Below, piece after piece: positions 49,118-59,836 of a stretch of 64,000 bases of DNA. Source of the stretch: Odiellus spinosus. Lineage: Eukaryota > Arthropoda > Arachnida > Opiliones > Phalangiidae. The notes beneath the pieces are model-generated. The model ran no database searches and had not been told where the DNA came from. It worked only from the letters and a program-made list of their open reading frames with translations. A program made the translations under genes and the position numbers. The DNA lies in contig OY987225.1 of the NCBI GenBank assembly GCA_963920705.1, forward strand, positions 32,899,458 through 32,963,457, in the 5' to 3' direction. Each line of letters starts with the position of its first letter. Position 1 is the first letter of the stretch.

Positions 49118-49665
49118 GATCATAAATTAATTTCGCCGACCATATATTAATTTCCCCGACCATATATTAATTTCCCCGACCATAAGCTAATTTCCCCGAC
49201 CATAAGCTAATTTCCCCGACCAAAAGCTAATTTCCCCGACCATAAATTAATTTCCCCGACCATAAATTAATTTCCCCGACCATAAATTAATTTCCCCGAC
49301 CATAAATTAATTTCCATGACCATAAATTAATTTCCGTAACCATAAATTAATTTCCCCGACCATAAATTAATTTCAACGACCATAAATTAATTTCAACGAC
49401 CATAAATTAATTTCCACGACCATAAATTAATTTCCAAGACCATAAATTAATTTCCAAGACCATAAATTAATTTCCAAGACCATAAATTAATTTCCAAGAC
49501 CATAAATTAATTTCCAAGACCATAAATTAATTTCCAAGACCATAAATTAATTTTCATGACCATAAATTAATTTTCATGACCATAAATTAATTTCCCCGAC
49601 CATAAATTAATTTCCAAGACCATAAATTAATTTCCAAGACCATAAATTAATTTTCCTGACCATAA
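49118..49665 (+). repeat. 20-bp minisatellite, about 27 copies
   Basis: Unit ACCATAAATTAATTTCCCCG, about 27 direct copies. Variants are confined almost entirely to the 3' part of the unit (CCCCG, CCAAG, CAACG, TCATG), while CATAAATTAATTT is nearly invariant after the first seven units. The AATTAATT palindrome recurs every two helical turns. Confidence 0.96.
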
Positions 49666-50561
49666 TTCGTTTACTTCTTTAATAATTTACTCTTGTTTGC
49701 AATCATCATATATTATTCTACACTACATCCCTATTTGAACCAAAAGCAACTAGTTAAGCTTTCGGTGTACTACTTTAATCCCAATACAATTTAACATTAT
49801 GTATCAATCCACTACAGTATAAATTACGTTGTAACATTCCATCAAAACCATATTATATCACTCTCCGAAAATTTTCTCCACTTGAGATCCATTTTATATT
49901 TTAAATAAAGCATCCCTTCGCTTAACAAATTCATCTCGTAGTAACATGACGAATTAACATCGAGTACGAAGGTACGCTACTCTCATCTCTAAACTTTCTA
50001 TATTTAAAAACTGAAAGGTGCCTAACTTCGTACGTGGTAACGATTCAAGATGAAATTTCGAATTTCTCTCTCGCATCTTTAGTTGGTAATATAAGATCAG
50101 GACCATTGTTTGAACGAAAAGGGACCAAATAACGGTAAATGGTCTGGGAAGGGGAAAACATTGGGGTCCTTTTCGGTGGGCGGGTAACTTTACTAATTAA
50201 GGAATTCGCAATTTCCTAATACTAATAATAAGTTGCGAGTTATATTACTACTTCTATTTTCAAAGCGAGTTGGCGCGAAGGGAAAACCTGAGGCGGAGTG
50301 TTACGCAATATTAAACCTGATAGAAAAGAAAATAGTGTCAACTACCCCTTGAACTTAAGAATACTTAAGAATTATAAAGGAATACAAGGGATACGGTAAA
50401 AGGGACGTCTTTCCAAAACCTTTTGTATTATTATAAATTTAAACCTAGCTGAGGCTTTAATTCTGTATGTCAGTATACTTTAGTTACATTCTAAGAAGGC
50501 TATATAGAAAAATACATTTTTCAACGCGAATTTTGGACACTTTCAACTTTCGCCGCATTCA
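49666..50561. other. Gene-free sequence
   Basis: No exon, RNA gene or array recognised. Confidence 0.4.
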
Positions 50562-50933
50562 AGGGAGAATGAAACCTAATATCAACTGATTTTTTTATCG
50601 ATTCCTTATCATTTAAATAGGCCTAATACACCAGTAAAAAATATTACAAATAAATATTAAACTAGAAATAAATTTAAAACTTACCATCAAAATAGGCTTA
50701 GCTAGATTCATGGAAATCACCTGAATTGAGAATTTAATGGAGATCTCGCCTTAACGCCAGGCCTTGGCTCATTGGTCGATGACAATTCAACGCGAAGAAA
50801 TGAATCCAGCTAAGCCTATTATTCAGGTAAGATTTTTATTTCTAGTTTAATATTTGTTTGTAAATTATTTTACTGGTGGATTAGGGTTATTTAAATGATA
50901 AGAAATCGATAAAAAAACACTTGCATTCTCCCT
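50562..50933 (+). mobile_element. F1 copy a: foldback element with AGGGAGAATG termini
   Basis: This 372-bp element starts AGGGAGAATGAAACC and ends GCATTCTCCCT. The right flank is TTAA (50934-50937) and the left flank is TTCA, one base off a TTAA duplication. The two halves pair almost along their full length (about 180 bp per arm), each with ATTAAACTAGAAATAAA and AATAGGCTTAGCT(A/G)GATTCAT. It is non-coding. Confidence 0.85.
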
Positions 50934-50937
50934 TTAA

Positions 50938-51405
50938 CGTGTATGCTCATGACCTTTGACCAAAAATAGTTCCGCAAGTCTCGGGACTTCGTGTATTCAT
51001 CCGCAATTTCCCGCCAAAACCGCAAAAATTGGATGGCGCGAAAAAATCGTGGGGTGTTTATAACTCTTGTCGCGTTGAATATTGGTGGAGATTTTCTATC
51101 GTTGGTATTATTATAGAAGTCAGCTGAGTGTGACGATAAATGCCATATATGTGTTGGTCGCCACAGTCGCCGAGCTACTAAAGCTGGTTTAAAATAAAGC
51201 TCAAAACTGCGGAATTAATAATATTCAGTTCGGGTGTGAAAAGGAGGATTATTATTATATATATTTCAGTTTCCAATTTTAATCGCCCAAAATTCGAGAG
51301 ATGGAGAGCATCCTCTTTTGTTAGAATAATATTTTAGCACATACAAACTAATATGAACTCTCAAACACCGCCTTATAAACCAATATAATCATAATATCTT
51401 CAGAG
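50938..51405. other. Gene-free sequence
   Basis: Nothing recognised. GGCGCGAAAAAA at about 51034 is another E2F-like motif. Confidence 0.35.
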
Positions 51406-52027
51406 GCCGCGTTCATACTAGGCCTTGGAATCGATTTAAATCGTTTCAAAACTTTTCGCTAGAGTCGTGTGAACGAGAAACCGTCTTTTCTCGAATAGAT
51501 TTCATTCGATTTCTCGAAACTGCTTCGGGAACCAGTTTCATACCGATTCGGTTTCAACAACCCTTAAGCCGCGTTCATACTAGGCCTTGGAATCGATTTA
51601 AATCGTTACAAAATGTTTCGCTGGAGTCATGTAAACGGAAAACCGTCTTTTTTCGAATCGATTTGATTGAATTTCTCGAAACTGCTTCGGGAACCAGTTT
51701 CGTACCGATTCGGTTTCAACAACCCTTAAGCCGCGTTCATACTAGGCCTTGGAATCGATTTAAATCGTTATAAAATGTTTCGCTGGAGTCATGTAAACGG
51801 AAAACCGTCTTTTTTCGAATTGATTTGATTGGATTTCTCGAAACTGCTTCGGGAACCAGTTTCGTACCGATTCGGTTTCAACAACCGATAGATGAAGCTA
51901 CAATAAATCGATTTATAAAGATAACGCGTGAACGTGTGACGCTCAAAACGATTCCTGGCGATTTGAATATCAGTTTGCTTTCACTGTTTCAAAATCGATT
52001 AAGAAATGCAAGTGTGACCGTAGTTTT
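51406..52027 (+). repeat. R2 copy b with three tandem 162-bp units
   Basis: GCCGCGTTCATACTAGGCCT recurs at 51406, 51568 and 51730 (exact 162-bp spacing). Each unit runs through CGAAACTGCTTCGGGAACCA to GGTTTCAACAACCCTTAA. The last unit continues into the R2 distal part (ATAGATGAAGCTACAATAAA, ATCGATTAAGAAATGCAAGT). Units 2 and 3 are closer to each other than to unit 1. Confidence 0.88.
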
Positions 52028-52461
52028 AAGAGTGTCTTAAAATAACTCGCTAAGCCTAAATCAATTCCAAAGAAATTTTAAGAATGGAAAATTCAACAAT
52101 GGAAATCGATTTAAAATCACTTGTAGTTAGATTGCATTCTCCCTTTAATGAAATTTTTGAAACTAAAATATTTTCGCCGTATATTATGTAATTATTATAA
52201 TTTAAAGAGATAAAATTCCCCTAAGGTTTTGGTTGGTGTAAATATAATATATTTCAAGCGTGGAACGTTAAGTCGATTGTCTCAAAGTCAAAGAGATATT
52301 AAAATCAATTTACATATATTAATACAGTTACATTCTTGGAAAGACAGAAATTAATAGAAAAGAACCAGTATTTTGATAGAAATTTTGTTCATTTTTATAT
52401 TTGGCAATTTTTCAGAATAATTATTTAAAATATATTTAAAATTATATAAATTGATTTATTT
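52028..52461. other. Gene-free sequence with a solo F1-type end
   Basis: GCATTCTCCCTTTAA at 52135-52149 is the right terminus and TTAA of an F1/M4-type element with no partner nearby. The rest is AT-rich and unremarkable. Confidence 0.4.
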
Positions 52462-53160
52462 GATAAACTAAGATTTTGGGATTTCAATATTAATTTCCTA
52501 TAGAGATTTTGGGACTTCAATATTAATTTCCTATAGAGATTTTGGGATTTCAATATTAATTTCATATAGAGATTTTGGGATTTCAATATTATTTTCATAT
52601 AGAGATTTTGGGATTTCAATATTAATTTCCTATAAAGATTTTGGGATTTCAATATTTATTTCCTATAGAGATTTTGGGATTTCAATATTAATTTCCTGAT
52701 AGAGATTTTGGGATTTCAATATTAATTTCCTATAGAGATTTTTGGGTTTCAATATTAATTTCCTATAGAGATTTTGGGATTTCAATATTAATTTCCTGAT
52801 AGAGATTTTGGGATTTCAATATTAATTTCCTATAGAGATTTTTGGGTTTCAATATTAATTTCCTATAGAGATTTTGAGATTTCAATATTAATTTCCTAAA
52901 GAGATTTTGGGATTTCAATATTAATTTCCTATAGAGATTTTGAGATTTCAATATTAATTTCCTATAGAGATTTTGAGATTTCAATATTAATTTCCTATAG
53001 AGATTTTGAGATTTCAATATTAATTTCCTATAAAGATTTTGGGATTTCAAAATTTAATTCCTATAGAGATTTTGCATCTTCAAAGTTATTTTTCCTGTTC
53101 CGAGGAATTTTAGGATTTCAATATTAATTTCCTATAAAGATTTTGAAATATTTTGAAAAC
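52462..53160 (-). repeat. 33-bp minisatellite, about 21 copies
   Basis: Unit AGAGATTTTGGGATTTCAAT plus ATTAATTTCCTAT (33 bp), with a few 34-bp units that gain a base (CCTGATAGAG). Because 33 is a multiple of three, the minus strand reads as an 11-residue repeat (KSQNLYRKLIL) over two open frames (52425-52652, 52763-53050). The frame breaks wherever the 34-bp units occur, so this is not a coding repeat. Confidence 0.94.
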
Positions 53161-53595
53161 TCTGTACGAGATTAACGAGAGTGTTTGACCCCTCGGGTTA
53201 ACGTGGTATGGGGACTAAAAATTAAATTAAAAAAATATACACATTCGGGGGTTTAATCCTCCCTGTCCCCCAACTCCCATTACTTCGGGGACTCCCCCAG
53301 GGTTTTTTTTTTTTTTTTTTTTTTCACAGAAACATTGTATATTAGCAATTCAAATTGTTCAGTGGCGACGTAGGCGGCAGGCGGAGATAAAAGGGCGTGG
53401 CTTAGAGTGAAATAAGGTTAAAAAAATGTTACCAGAGGGAAATTTCTCGAATCGAGCTTTCTTTTTATCCGCTTTTATTCATGATGCTCTCTTGTCTTTT
53501 GGAACACGTAGTCCGATTTAAAAGAACGATGGACGACTACGGGATTAAATACCACCCACCTCCCCATCACTCCACCAATAGATTTCCTTCCTTAA
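53161..53595. other. Gene-free sequence with T22 tract
   Basis: T22 at 53303-53324. No exon recognised. Confidence 0.35.
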
Positions 53596-53639
53596 AGGGA
53601 GAATGAAACCAAATGATCTTTTTAACGATTCCTTATCGT

Positions 53640-53975
53640 CAGAAGCCGATGAAACCCTCCTTTGAAGTCTACTACTCCAATGTTCCATATAGCGCTCCTC
53701 TCTGTATGAGTAAAATTCCCAATTTTACGAGTTAGAAGGGGTCCTACTTCATCCCCCCTGTCTACGGAAAATTGGAAATTCTCTCTCTCCTCAAACGACG
53801 ACGTTTTTGGACGAACTCCAAGGCTGCTAGAGATATTCGCTCGACGAACTCCCGCTCCGAAAACATCTACCGTTAGGAGGCGTACGAATCGCTCTTTTTG
53901 AAACTAACCCATACAGAGAGGGGTAGACAAGACCAGGGAGTAATAGACTTCAAAGGAGGGTTTCATCGGCTTCTG
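53640..53975 (-). mobile_element. M2 copy D: TIR element with 7-bp TSD, nested in F1
   Basis: This 336-bp element has the same orientation as copy B. The flanking duplication TTATCGT at 53633-53639 and 53976-53982 is F1 sequence. Confidence 0.94.
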
Positions 53976-54230
53976 TTATCGTTTAAATAGACTTAATCCA
54001 ACAGTTAAAAAAATTACAATCAAATATTAAACTAGAAATAAATTTAAAAATCAAAATAGGCTTAGCTGGATTCATGGAGATCCTGAATTTCTTCAGCGAC
54101 CAATCGAATGTCATTGGAAATCTCACGGAGATCTCGCCTTAAAGACGGTCCTTTCACTGGTCGGTGACCCATCAATGCGAAGAAATTCAGGATATCTCTG
54201 AATCTAGCCTATTTGCCTGGTAAGTTTTAA

Positions 54231-54353
54231 AGGCCTAGGATTTATTCTGTCTGTCACGTGCTTGTTTCACTGGGCTCACCTTCTGTGCTTCCTATTGGGT
54301 AGCGAGGCAAGAGAAAGCCTGGAGGGTGAGTTTTTTTCCAGGGTGACAGGCCT
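54231..54353. mobile_element. Short TTAA-flanked insert within F1 copy b
   Basis: 123 bp that interrupts F1 homology. It is bounded by TTAA at 54227-54230 and 54354-54357, with AGGCCT at both ends (TTAA-AGGCCTAGG ... GACAGGCCT-TTAA). The interior includes CTGTCTGTCACGTG and its partial complement CAGGGTGACAG. The inverted repeat is short; the main evidence is the break in F1. Confidence 0.6.
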
Positions 54354-54395
54354 TTAAATTTATTTCTAGTTTAATATTTGTTTTGTAAATATTTA

Positions 54396-54775
54396 ATTCG
54401 CCCTGGTCAACTTTTTCAGCATTTTTCCAATTCCCTGTCTTTTTTTTTTTTTTTTTTTTTTTTTTTGGTTAAATAATTAGTTCAGCCTCCCTTTGAAGCG
54501 ACGGAGCACGGAGGATTAAGAAAGGAGTGCAAAATCTAAGTGGAAAATCCTACATAATGGCGTAAATGGATATGATGCTGGGAATTGTTTTTTAATAAAG
54601 ATTAAGAAATCGTACTTGTACGTAAAGCTTATACTTTAAATAAAAATAATTACGGTTACTTTGAAAAATCTTTACTTCCACGTATTCGATCTCAAGTATA
54701 AAAATTCAAAAATCTTTCTAACATTAATTCATTTTTACGACGTCGACGCTCAAGAGATGAATAAATTTATGGCCC

Positions 54776-54806
<31 letters not shown>

Positions 54807-55040
54807 GGTCTTAAAGAATTCATATTCCACATTTTAAAAGAGAAAAAAATACTAAGACTCGCAAATCGTGCTTCAGTCGTATCCAGTAATTCAATTTCGT
54901 TCAATTGAATTATTAAAAAATATTATAACTTGGTAATCCATTTATATATGTACTTAATAACCAACATCCACCAATCAAGAATGGTTGACAACACGCTCTT
55001 TTGATTTAGTCGGAGTTACTTCTTTTAAAGTCAGCCTGTG
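54396..55040. other. Gene-free sequence with T27 and A28 tracts
   Basis: T27 at 54440-54466 and A28 at 54776-54803. No exon recognised. Confidence 0.4.
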
Positions 55041-55560
55041 ACGTCTTTCACGAACTCCAAATGGAAAGTGAGTATCATTTTCGGGTTGATCGTTAAAAAA
55101 CGATTCAAAATATATATACATATGTCATAGAACAAAATTACCATAACAGTAAAATTAAATATTTTATAATCACCATTTACAAAAATTTTAAAATAAAAAT
55201 ACTACGTCATCACTATGGTCGCGTACAATAGTTGATATTATAAAATAACTTGTGATAATTACGTCACGAAATCACGTGGCGTTAAGCTTAAGCATGGAAG
55301 TTATTTCCGTTCTCATAAAACGCTAGGAATCGGACGTCTCCAAAGTCACTCGAACTTGAGAGCTGATAGGGATATAGAACAAAATAAGCTTAAGTAATGC
55401 TCGGTGCTCACGAGCGCTATGAGCTTTATAAGCTATGACGTCGACGGCAAGCTCCTCCTCTTTTTTGATAAGGTCGCTTTCGCGCGATATTTTTCGTAAA
55501 AGTACTTATCCAAATTATCTTTAAATACGTTCCAGAAATAAACTACGTCATATATCGTAG
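55041..55560 (+). repeat. R1 copy, forward, interrupted
   Basis: R1 runs from CGAACTCCAAATGGAAAGTG to CATCACTATGGTCGCGTA (about 55230). It resumes near 55462 with GATAAGGTCGCTTTCGCGCG and ends ATAAACTACGTCATATATCG. The roughly 230 bp between are not R1 (with ACGTCACGAAATCACGTGGC) and show no clear inverted ends. Confidence 0.7.
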
Positions 55561-56249
55561 AAAAAAATGTCCTAAATATTTTTGAAATTTTATTAATGAA
55601 GTTTCTTAAGAACTATTTAAATCAAAGGTATAAAATTTTAAATATGGCAGCTTTTTAATTATATGAAAAAACTAAAAACAATCCTTATTATTTAATCTCA
55701 CTTTAACGGACTTAAAATATTCATTGTAGACGATTTCATATAAAACAAAAAACCAAGTGTTATAGAGAATAAAAGCGGTTAAAATTTCTAAATGAAGGGG
55801 GGGAATTTTAACTTTCATAGACTCCGTAATTGGGAACGCTGACTTTGAAAGGATACCTAATTAAAAATCTAGAATAAGTTCGCCTAAAATTCTAAGCTTA
55901 AAAGATCCTTCCCATCTTCGCGTCTTCGCCAAATTCCTTTTAACAGCATTATAAAATTTGTATGAAATTTTCTACTTTTACGAGTTGGGGAAAATTTACT
56001 GAAGAATTTTTCAAAGCGATGAAATCTTAAATTCACGACGTCCTTATACGTCGTATATTGCGTTGGGATGTAATTCAAAAACCGCAACAATTTTAATTAA
56101 TGCTAGTTTTCTAACCATAGTTTCATTTCAATATTAGTAACTACAAAGTTATTATTGATTTAGAAGGGTCGCGTTCATATTAGCTAGGCCTTTGGAGTTG
56201 ATTAAAATAGATTAAAAATGGTTTCGTACGCACGCCTCGATTTCTCGAA
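55561..56249. other. Gene-free sequence with R2 fragment
   Basis: 56166-56245 is a diverged R2 start (GGGTCGCGTTCATATTAGCT). No exon recognised. Confidence 0.4.
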
Positions 56250-56590
56250 ACAATAATTTTATACGAAAGGTAGTTGACTTGATTTGGATTAAGTACTTTT
56301 ACGAAAAAGACGGCGTGAAAGCGATTTTATCACTGGTGCCAGATCGCGCGAGAATCAACTGTAGACTCTACAATAAACACGTGACCATAGTGCGATGACG
56401 TAGTATTGTATGGATTTTTTATTTTAAAAATTTCGAAAATGGAGATTATGAAATTTGTATTTTTACTGCCGCTGTAATTTTGTTTTATGACATATGTAAA
56501 TATATTTTGAATCGTTTTTTAACGATCTGTCGGAAAATGTGACTCAATTTCCATTTGGAGTTCGTGAAAAAATTTAGTGACAGACTCGCG
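56250..56590 (-). repeat. R1 copy, reverse, near complete
   Basis: Contains GTAGTTGACTTGATTTGGAT, AAGTACTTTTACGAAAAAGA, GAGAATCAACTGTAGACTCT, GAATCGTTTTTTAACGATCT and the CTCAATTTCCATTTGGAGTT terminus. Confidence 0.82.
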
Positions 56591-57377
56591 TTAAGCCTAA
56601 GTAGGGGCGTCTTTTGATTAGTCGGAGATTCTCGTTTAAAATTAATACCAAATACATAATTTTCCTCTTCACCCTCCCTTTAAATCCGGCGAACGCGAGT
56701 TTGAAAATTATAGCACGCGCGTTTAAACCACGTATCAATCGGAATTTGCAGCGCGTGAAAAGGTATAGGTGTTCTTTAGTCACCTTTAAACTACAGGTAA
56801 ACTATAGGCCATAGCTTCGCACTCATTGTATATACATTCAAAACGAATTTGACTTTAGGGAGCTGGGAATTTGAATATCTTTTCGCGCTTGACTCTAGAG
56901 GCTGAGATTTAGGCTTAGCAGTGTTTAAAGGGGTTATTATCCTAGCGGAAAATGAGAAGAATTTTATAATTTTTCGCCTTCGTTGGACATCATATCATCT
57001 CGCGCCTGTTTTCTATATTAAAATTATAACTGGTACCTATGGGGCTCCAAAGGTCGTCGCAAAACCTTGCTTTAAATTAAGATTAGGCTCGTATAAGATG
57101 ATTTTCCTACGATATAGGTGTGCAATATTTACTCCCATTGGGAATATAAACAACAATGTAAAGTATAAGATTAAAATTACAATGTATTATTATTTAAAAG
57201 CTTGATAAAAGCGATAGAATTTTTGGAAAATTTCGCGGGACTCGAAGGGATTATAAGACTACTACGTAACACAATCCAGAAGTGGTAGGAACAAATCTTA
57301 CGATCTAAATCAATTTTTAAAAGACTGAATTACGAATGAAATCGGCCCAAATTGAAAATTTCCTACAGAATTATCAA
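56591..57377. other. Gene-free sequence
   Basis: Several 60-95-codon frames on both strands (56574-56814, 56921-57205) have no recognisable motif. They overlap each other in opposite frames, which argues against coding. Confidence 0.4.
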
Positions 57378-58372
57378 TATAAATCGATTTATCGTAGCTT
57401 CATCTATCGGTTGTTGAAACCAAATCAATACGAAACTGGTTCCCGAAGCAGTTTCGAGAAATCGAATCAAATCGATTCGAGAAAAAGACGGTTTTCCGTT
57501 CACACGACTCTTACGAAACGTTCTGAAACGGTTAAAATCGATTCAAAGGCCTAGTATGAACGCGGCTTAAGGGTTGTTGAAACCAAATCAATATGAAACT
57601 GGTTCCCGAAGCAGTTTCGAGAAATCGAATCAAATCGATTCGAGAAAAGACGGTTTTCCGTTCACACAACTCCCGCGAAACGTTCTGAAACGGTTAAAAT
57701 CGATTCAAAGGCCTAGTATGAACGCGGCTTAAGGGTTGTTGATACCAAATAAATATGAAACTGGTTCCCGAAGCAGTTTCGAGAAATCGAATCAAATCGA
57801 TTCGAGAAAAAGACGGTTTTCCGTTCACACGACTCTTACGAAACGTTCTGAAACGGTTAAAATCGATTCAAAGGCCTAGTATGAACGCGGCTTAAGGGTT
57901 GTTGAAACCAAATCAATATGAAACTGGTTCCCGAAGCAGTTTCGAGAAATCGAATCAAATCGATTCGAGAAAAGACGGTTTTCCGTTCACACAACTCCCG
58001 CGAAACGTTCTGAAACGGTTAAAATCGATTCAAAGGCCTAGTATGAACGCGGCTTAAGGGTTGTTGATACCAAATAAATATGAAACTGGTTCCCGAAGCA
58101 GTTTCGAGAAATCGAATCAAATCGATTCGAGAAAAAGACGGTTTTCCGTTCACACAACTCCCGCGAAACGTTCTAAAACGGTTAAAATCGATTCAAAGGC
58201 ATAGTATGAACGCGGCTTAAGGGTTGTTGAAACCAAATCAATATGAAACTGGTTCCCGAAGCAGTTTCGAGAAATCGAATCAAATCGATTCGAGAAAAAG
58301 ACGGTTTTCCGTTCACACGACTCTTACGAAACGTTCTGAAACGGTTTAAATCGATTCAAAGGCCTTGTATGA
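57378..58372 (-). repeat. R2 copy c with six tandem 162/163-bp units
   Basis: The reverse-orientation R2 distal part (CGATTTATCGTAGCTTCATC) is followed by six units starting at 57416, 57579, 57741, 57904, 58066 and 58229 (spacings 163, 162, 163, 162, 163). Units alternate in start (GAAACCAAATCAATATG versus GATACCAAATAAATATG) and in A-run length (GAGAAAAAGACGG versus GAGAAAAGACGG). The right edge ends CCTTGTATGAACGCAATTAA. Confidence 0.92.
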
Positions 58373-58853
58373 ACGCAATTAAGGTCAAAGGTCAAGGCCC
58401 CCAGAATCGAGTGTGATTTATAGCTTAATATTTCTTTGTACAAGAGATTTTTTAATTTAAATGAATCTATGAAATAAATCACGAGTAATTAGTTTCCATT
58501 CTCCTTTTAAATTAAAGACGGTATTTTCCTTTAAAAGCATAAAATTCAAAACTAAACCTCGGTCTATTTCGAAATGTCAGTATATTTGTAACTTTCTGAT
58601 ATGGATATTAAATTTTTATAAAGTATTTGTTCATGGGCCAATATATAACGTACAAATAAAGAAGTCCACGAAGATTTAAAATATGTTGAAATAACGATCG
58701 GAGCTTTAAGAAAGTCTTAAACTTTATCCCTATGTAGTTATGCCGCTCGGCTGGGATTACGGACCATCCTTTTTTTTTTTCCAACCTTTAAAAATATATC
58801 TCCATGGTCCTTACAAAAAGGGAGAATGCAAGCCAACAACCAGTGATTTCTAT
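58373..58853. other. Gene-free sequence
   Basis: No exon recognised. An F1-like left end (AAAAGGGAGAATGCAAGCC) at about 58816 and an imperfect right end (CCATTCTCCTTTTAA) at about 58497 suggest decayed elements. Confidence 0.4.
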
Positions 58854-59303
58854 CAGGGTTGCCACAGTTTTTTCAGATTCAAATTCCCTGACTCTTCCTG
58901 GTTTTTCCCTGACCTTTTCCAACGATTTTCCCTGAGAGTTTCCGCTAATATTACACAATTCTTAACCTTTTATTTTTTATATAATCGCATTCGCCAAACT
59001 TTTTGCAGGCGTATCTTTGTTCTAATCTATACAACTGACACGGTCAGCTGAGAATCTTTTCCGCGGATAATTACTGTAATTTCCTGGCTTCTTGAAAGAT
59101 CTTTAAATTCCCTGACTTTTTAAAATATTTTAAAATTTCCTGACTTCCCTGACTTTTTAAAATATCTTAAAATTCCCTGACTCTTTTGGTTCATTTTCAA
59201 ATTCCTTGACTTTTCCCTGACTTTTTAAAATATCTTAAAATTCCCTGACTCTTTTGGTTCCTTTTCAAATTCCCTGACTTTTCCCTGACCTTTCGCAACC
59301 CTG
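58854..59303 (+). mobile_element. N1 copy b: hAT-like non-autonomous element
   Basis: 450 bp, starting CAGGGTTGCCACAG and ending TTTCGCAACCCTG. The right half repeats AAATTCCCTGACTTTTTAAA and CCCTGACTTTTCCCTGAC several times in tandem. The inserted position adjoins a reverse R2 fragment (AAGGCCTAGTATGAACAAGG at 59320), so it may have landed in R2. No clear 8-bp duplication. Confidence 0.65.
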
Positions 59304-59836
59304 GTTTAAATTGATTTCAAGGCCTAGTATGAACAAGGCTTAAATGTTTTGTTTTTTTTTTATTTTAAGAAAATTTAATTCAGTAGGATCTATCCAATTA
59401 ATAAAAATTAAATAAATTGCAAGCTCTTTGTTTTATGGCTTCATTCTTTCTTTAAGCTACAAAACGAGACATATACCGAGGCCGGAGAGCTTAAGTTTTT
59501 CTTTTTCATCGTAAAACTTCCATCCCGTCGTTAGGTTTAAAGCTAACCTCGCAAATATCGTTCGATCAACTCGAGAAGGCCGAGGGATCATCCTTTTTAA
59601 TAAGTAAACAAATCCGAGGAGATGATCAAAAGCTTTTACAATATCGAAGAGTTAGATCTTATTTTTTTATCCTCCTAGCTTTAACGGTAAACTATATATA
59701 TTTTCAATTGATCTAATCGGCTTAAATTTATATTTCAGAACTTTTCTAAGACTATTTAAAATAGTATTTAAATTTAAGTAACATTTCGGAATAAAATAAT
59801 GATGGCCCATGCATTTTAGAAAAGGTTATTTTGTCA
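59304..59836. other. R2 fragment and gene-free sequence
   Basis: 59304-59341 is a reverse R2 end fragment. The rest shows no recognisable feature. Confidence 0.4.

Larger units (their letters stand above)
53596..54395 (+). mobile_element. F1 copy b, carrying two nested insertions
   Basis: Begins AGGGAGAATGAAACC after TTAA (53592-53595). F1 sequence is interrupted by M2-D (53640-53975), resumes with TTATCGTTTAAATAGACTTA and ATTAAACTAGAAATAAA, and passes through the foldback centre. It is interrupted again by a 123-bp TTAA-flanked insert (54231-54353) and ends near TTTCTAGTTTAATATTTG. The terminal ATTCTCCCT is missing, so the right end is truncated. Confidence 0.82.

Noticed and set aside
49118-49665. 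Possible CRISPR-like array of short direct repeats
   Set aside because: Units are contiguous with no unique spacers and the genome is eukaryotic; it is a minisatellite.
52425-53050. Minus-strand frames with an 11-residue KSQNLYRKLIL repeat
   Set aside because: Produced by a 33-bp minisatellite; the frame breaks at 34-bp units and there is no unique flanking coding sequence.
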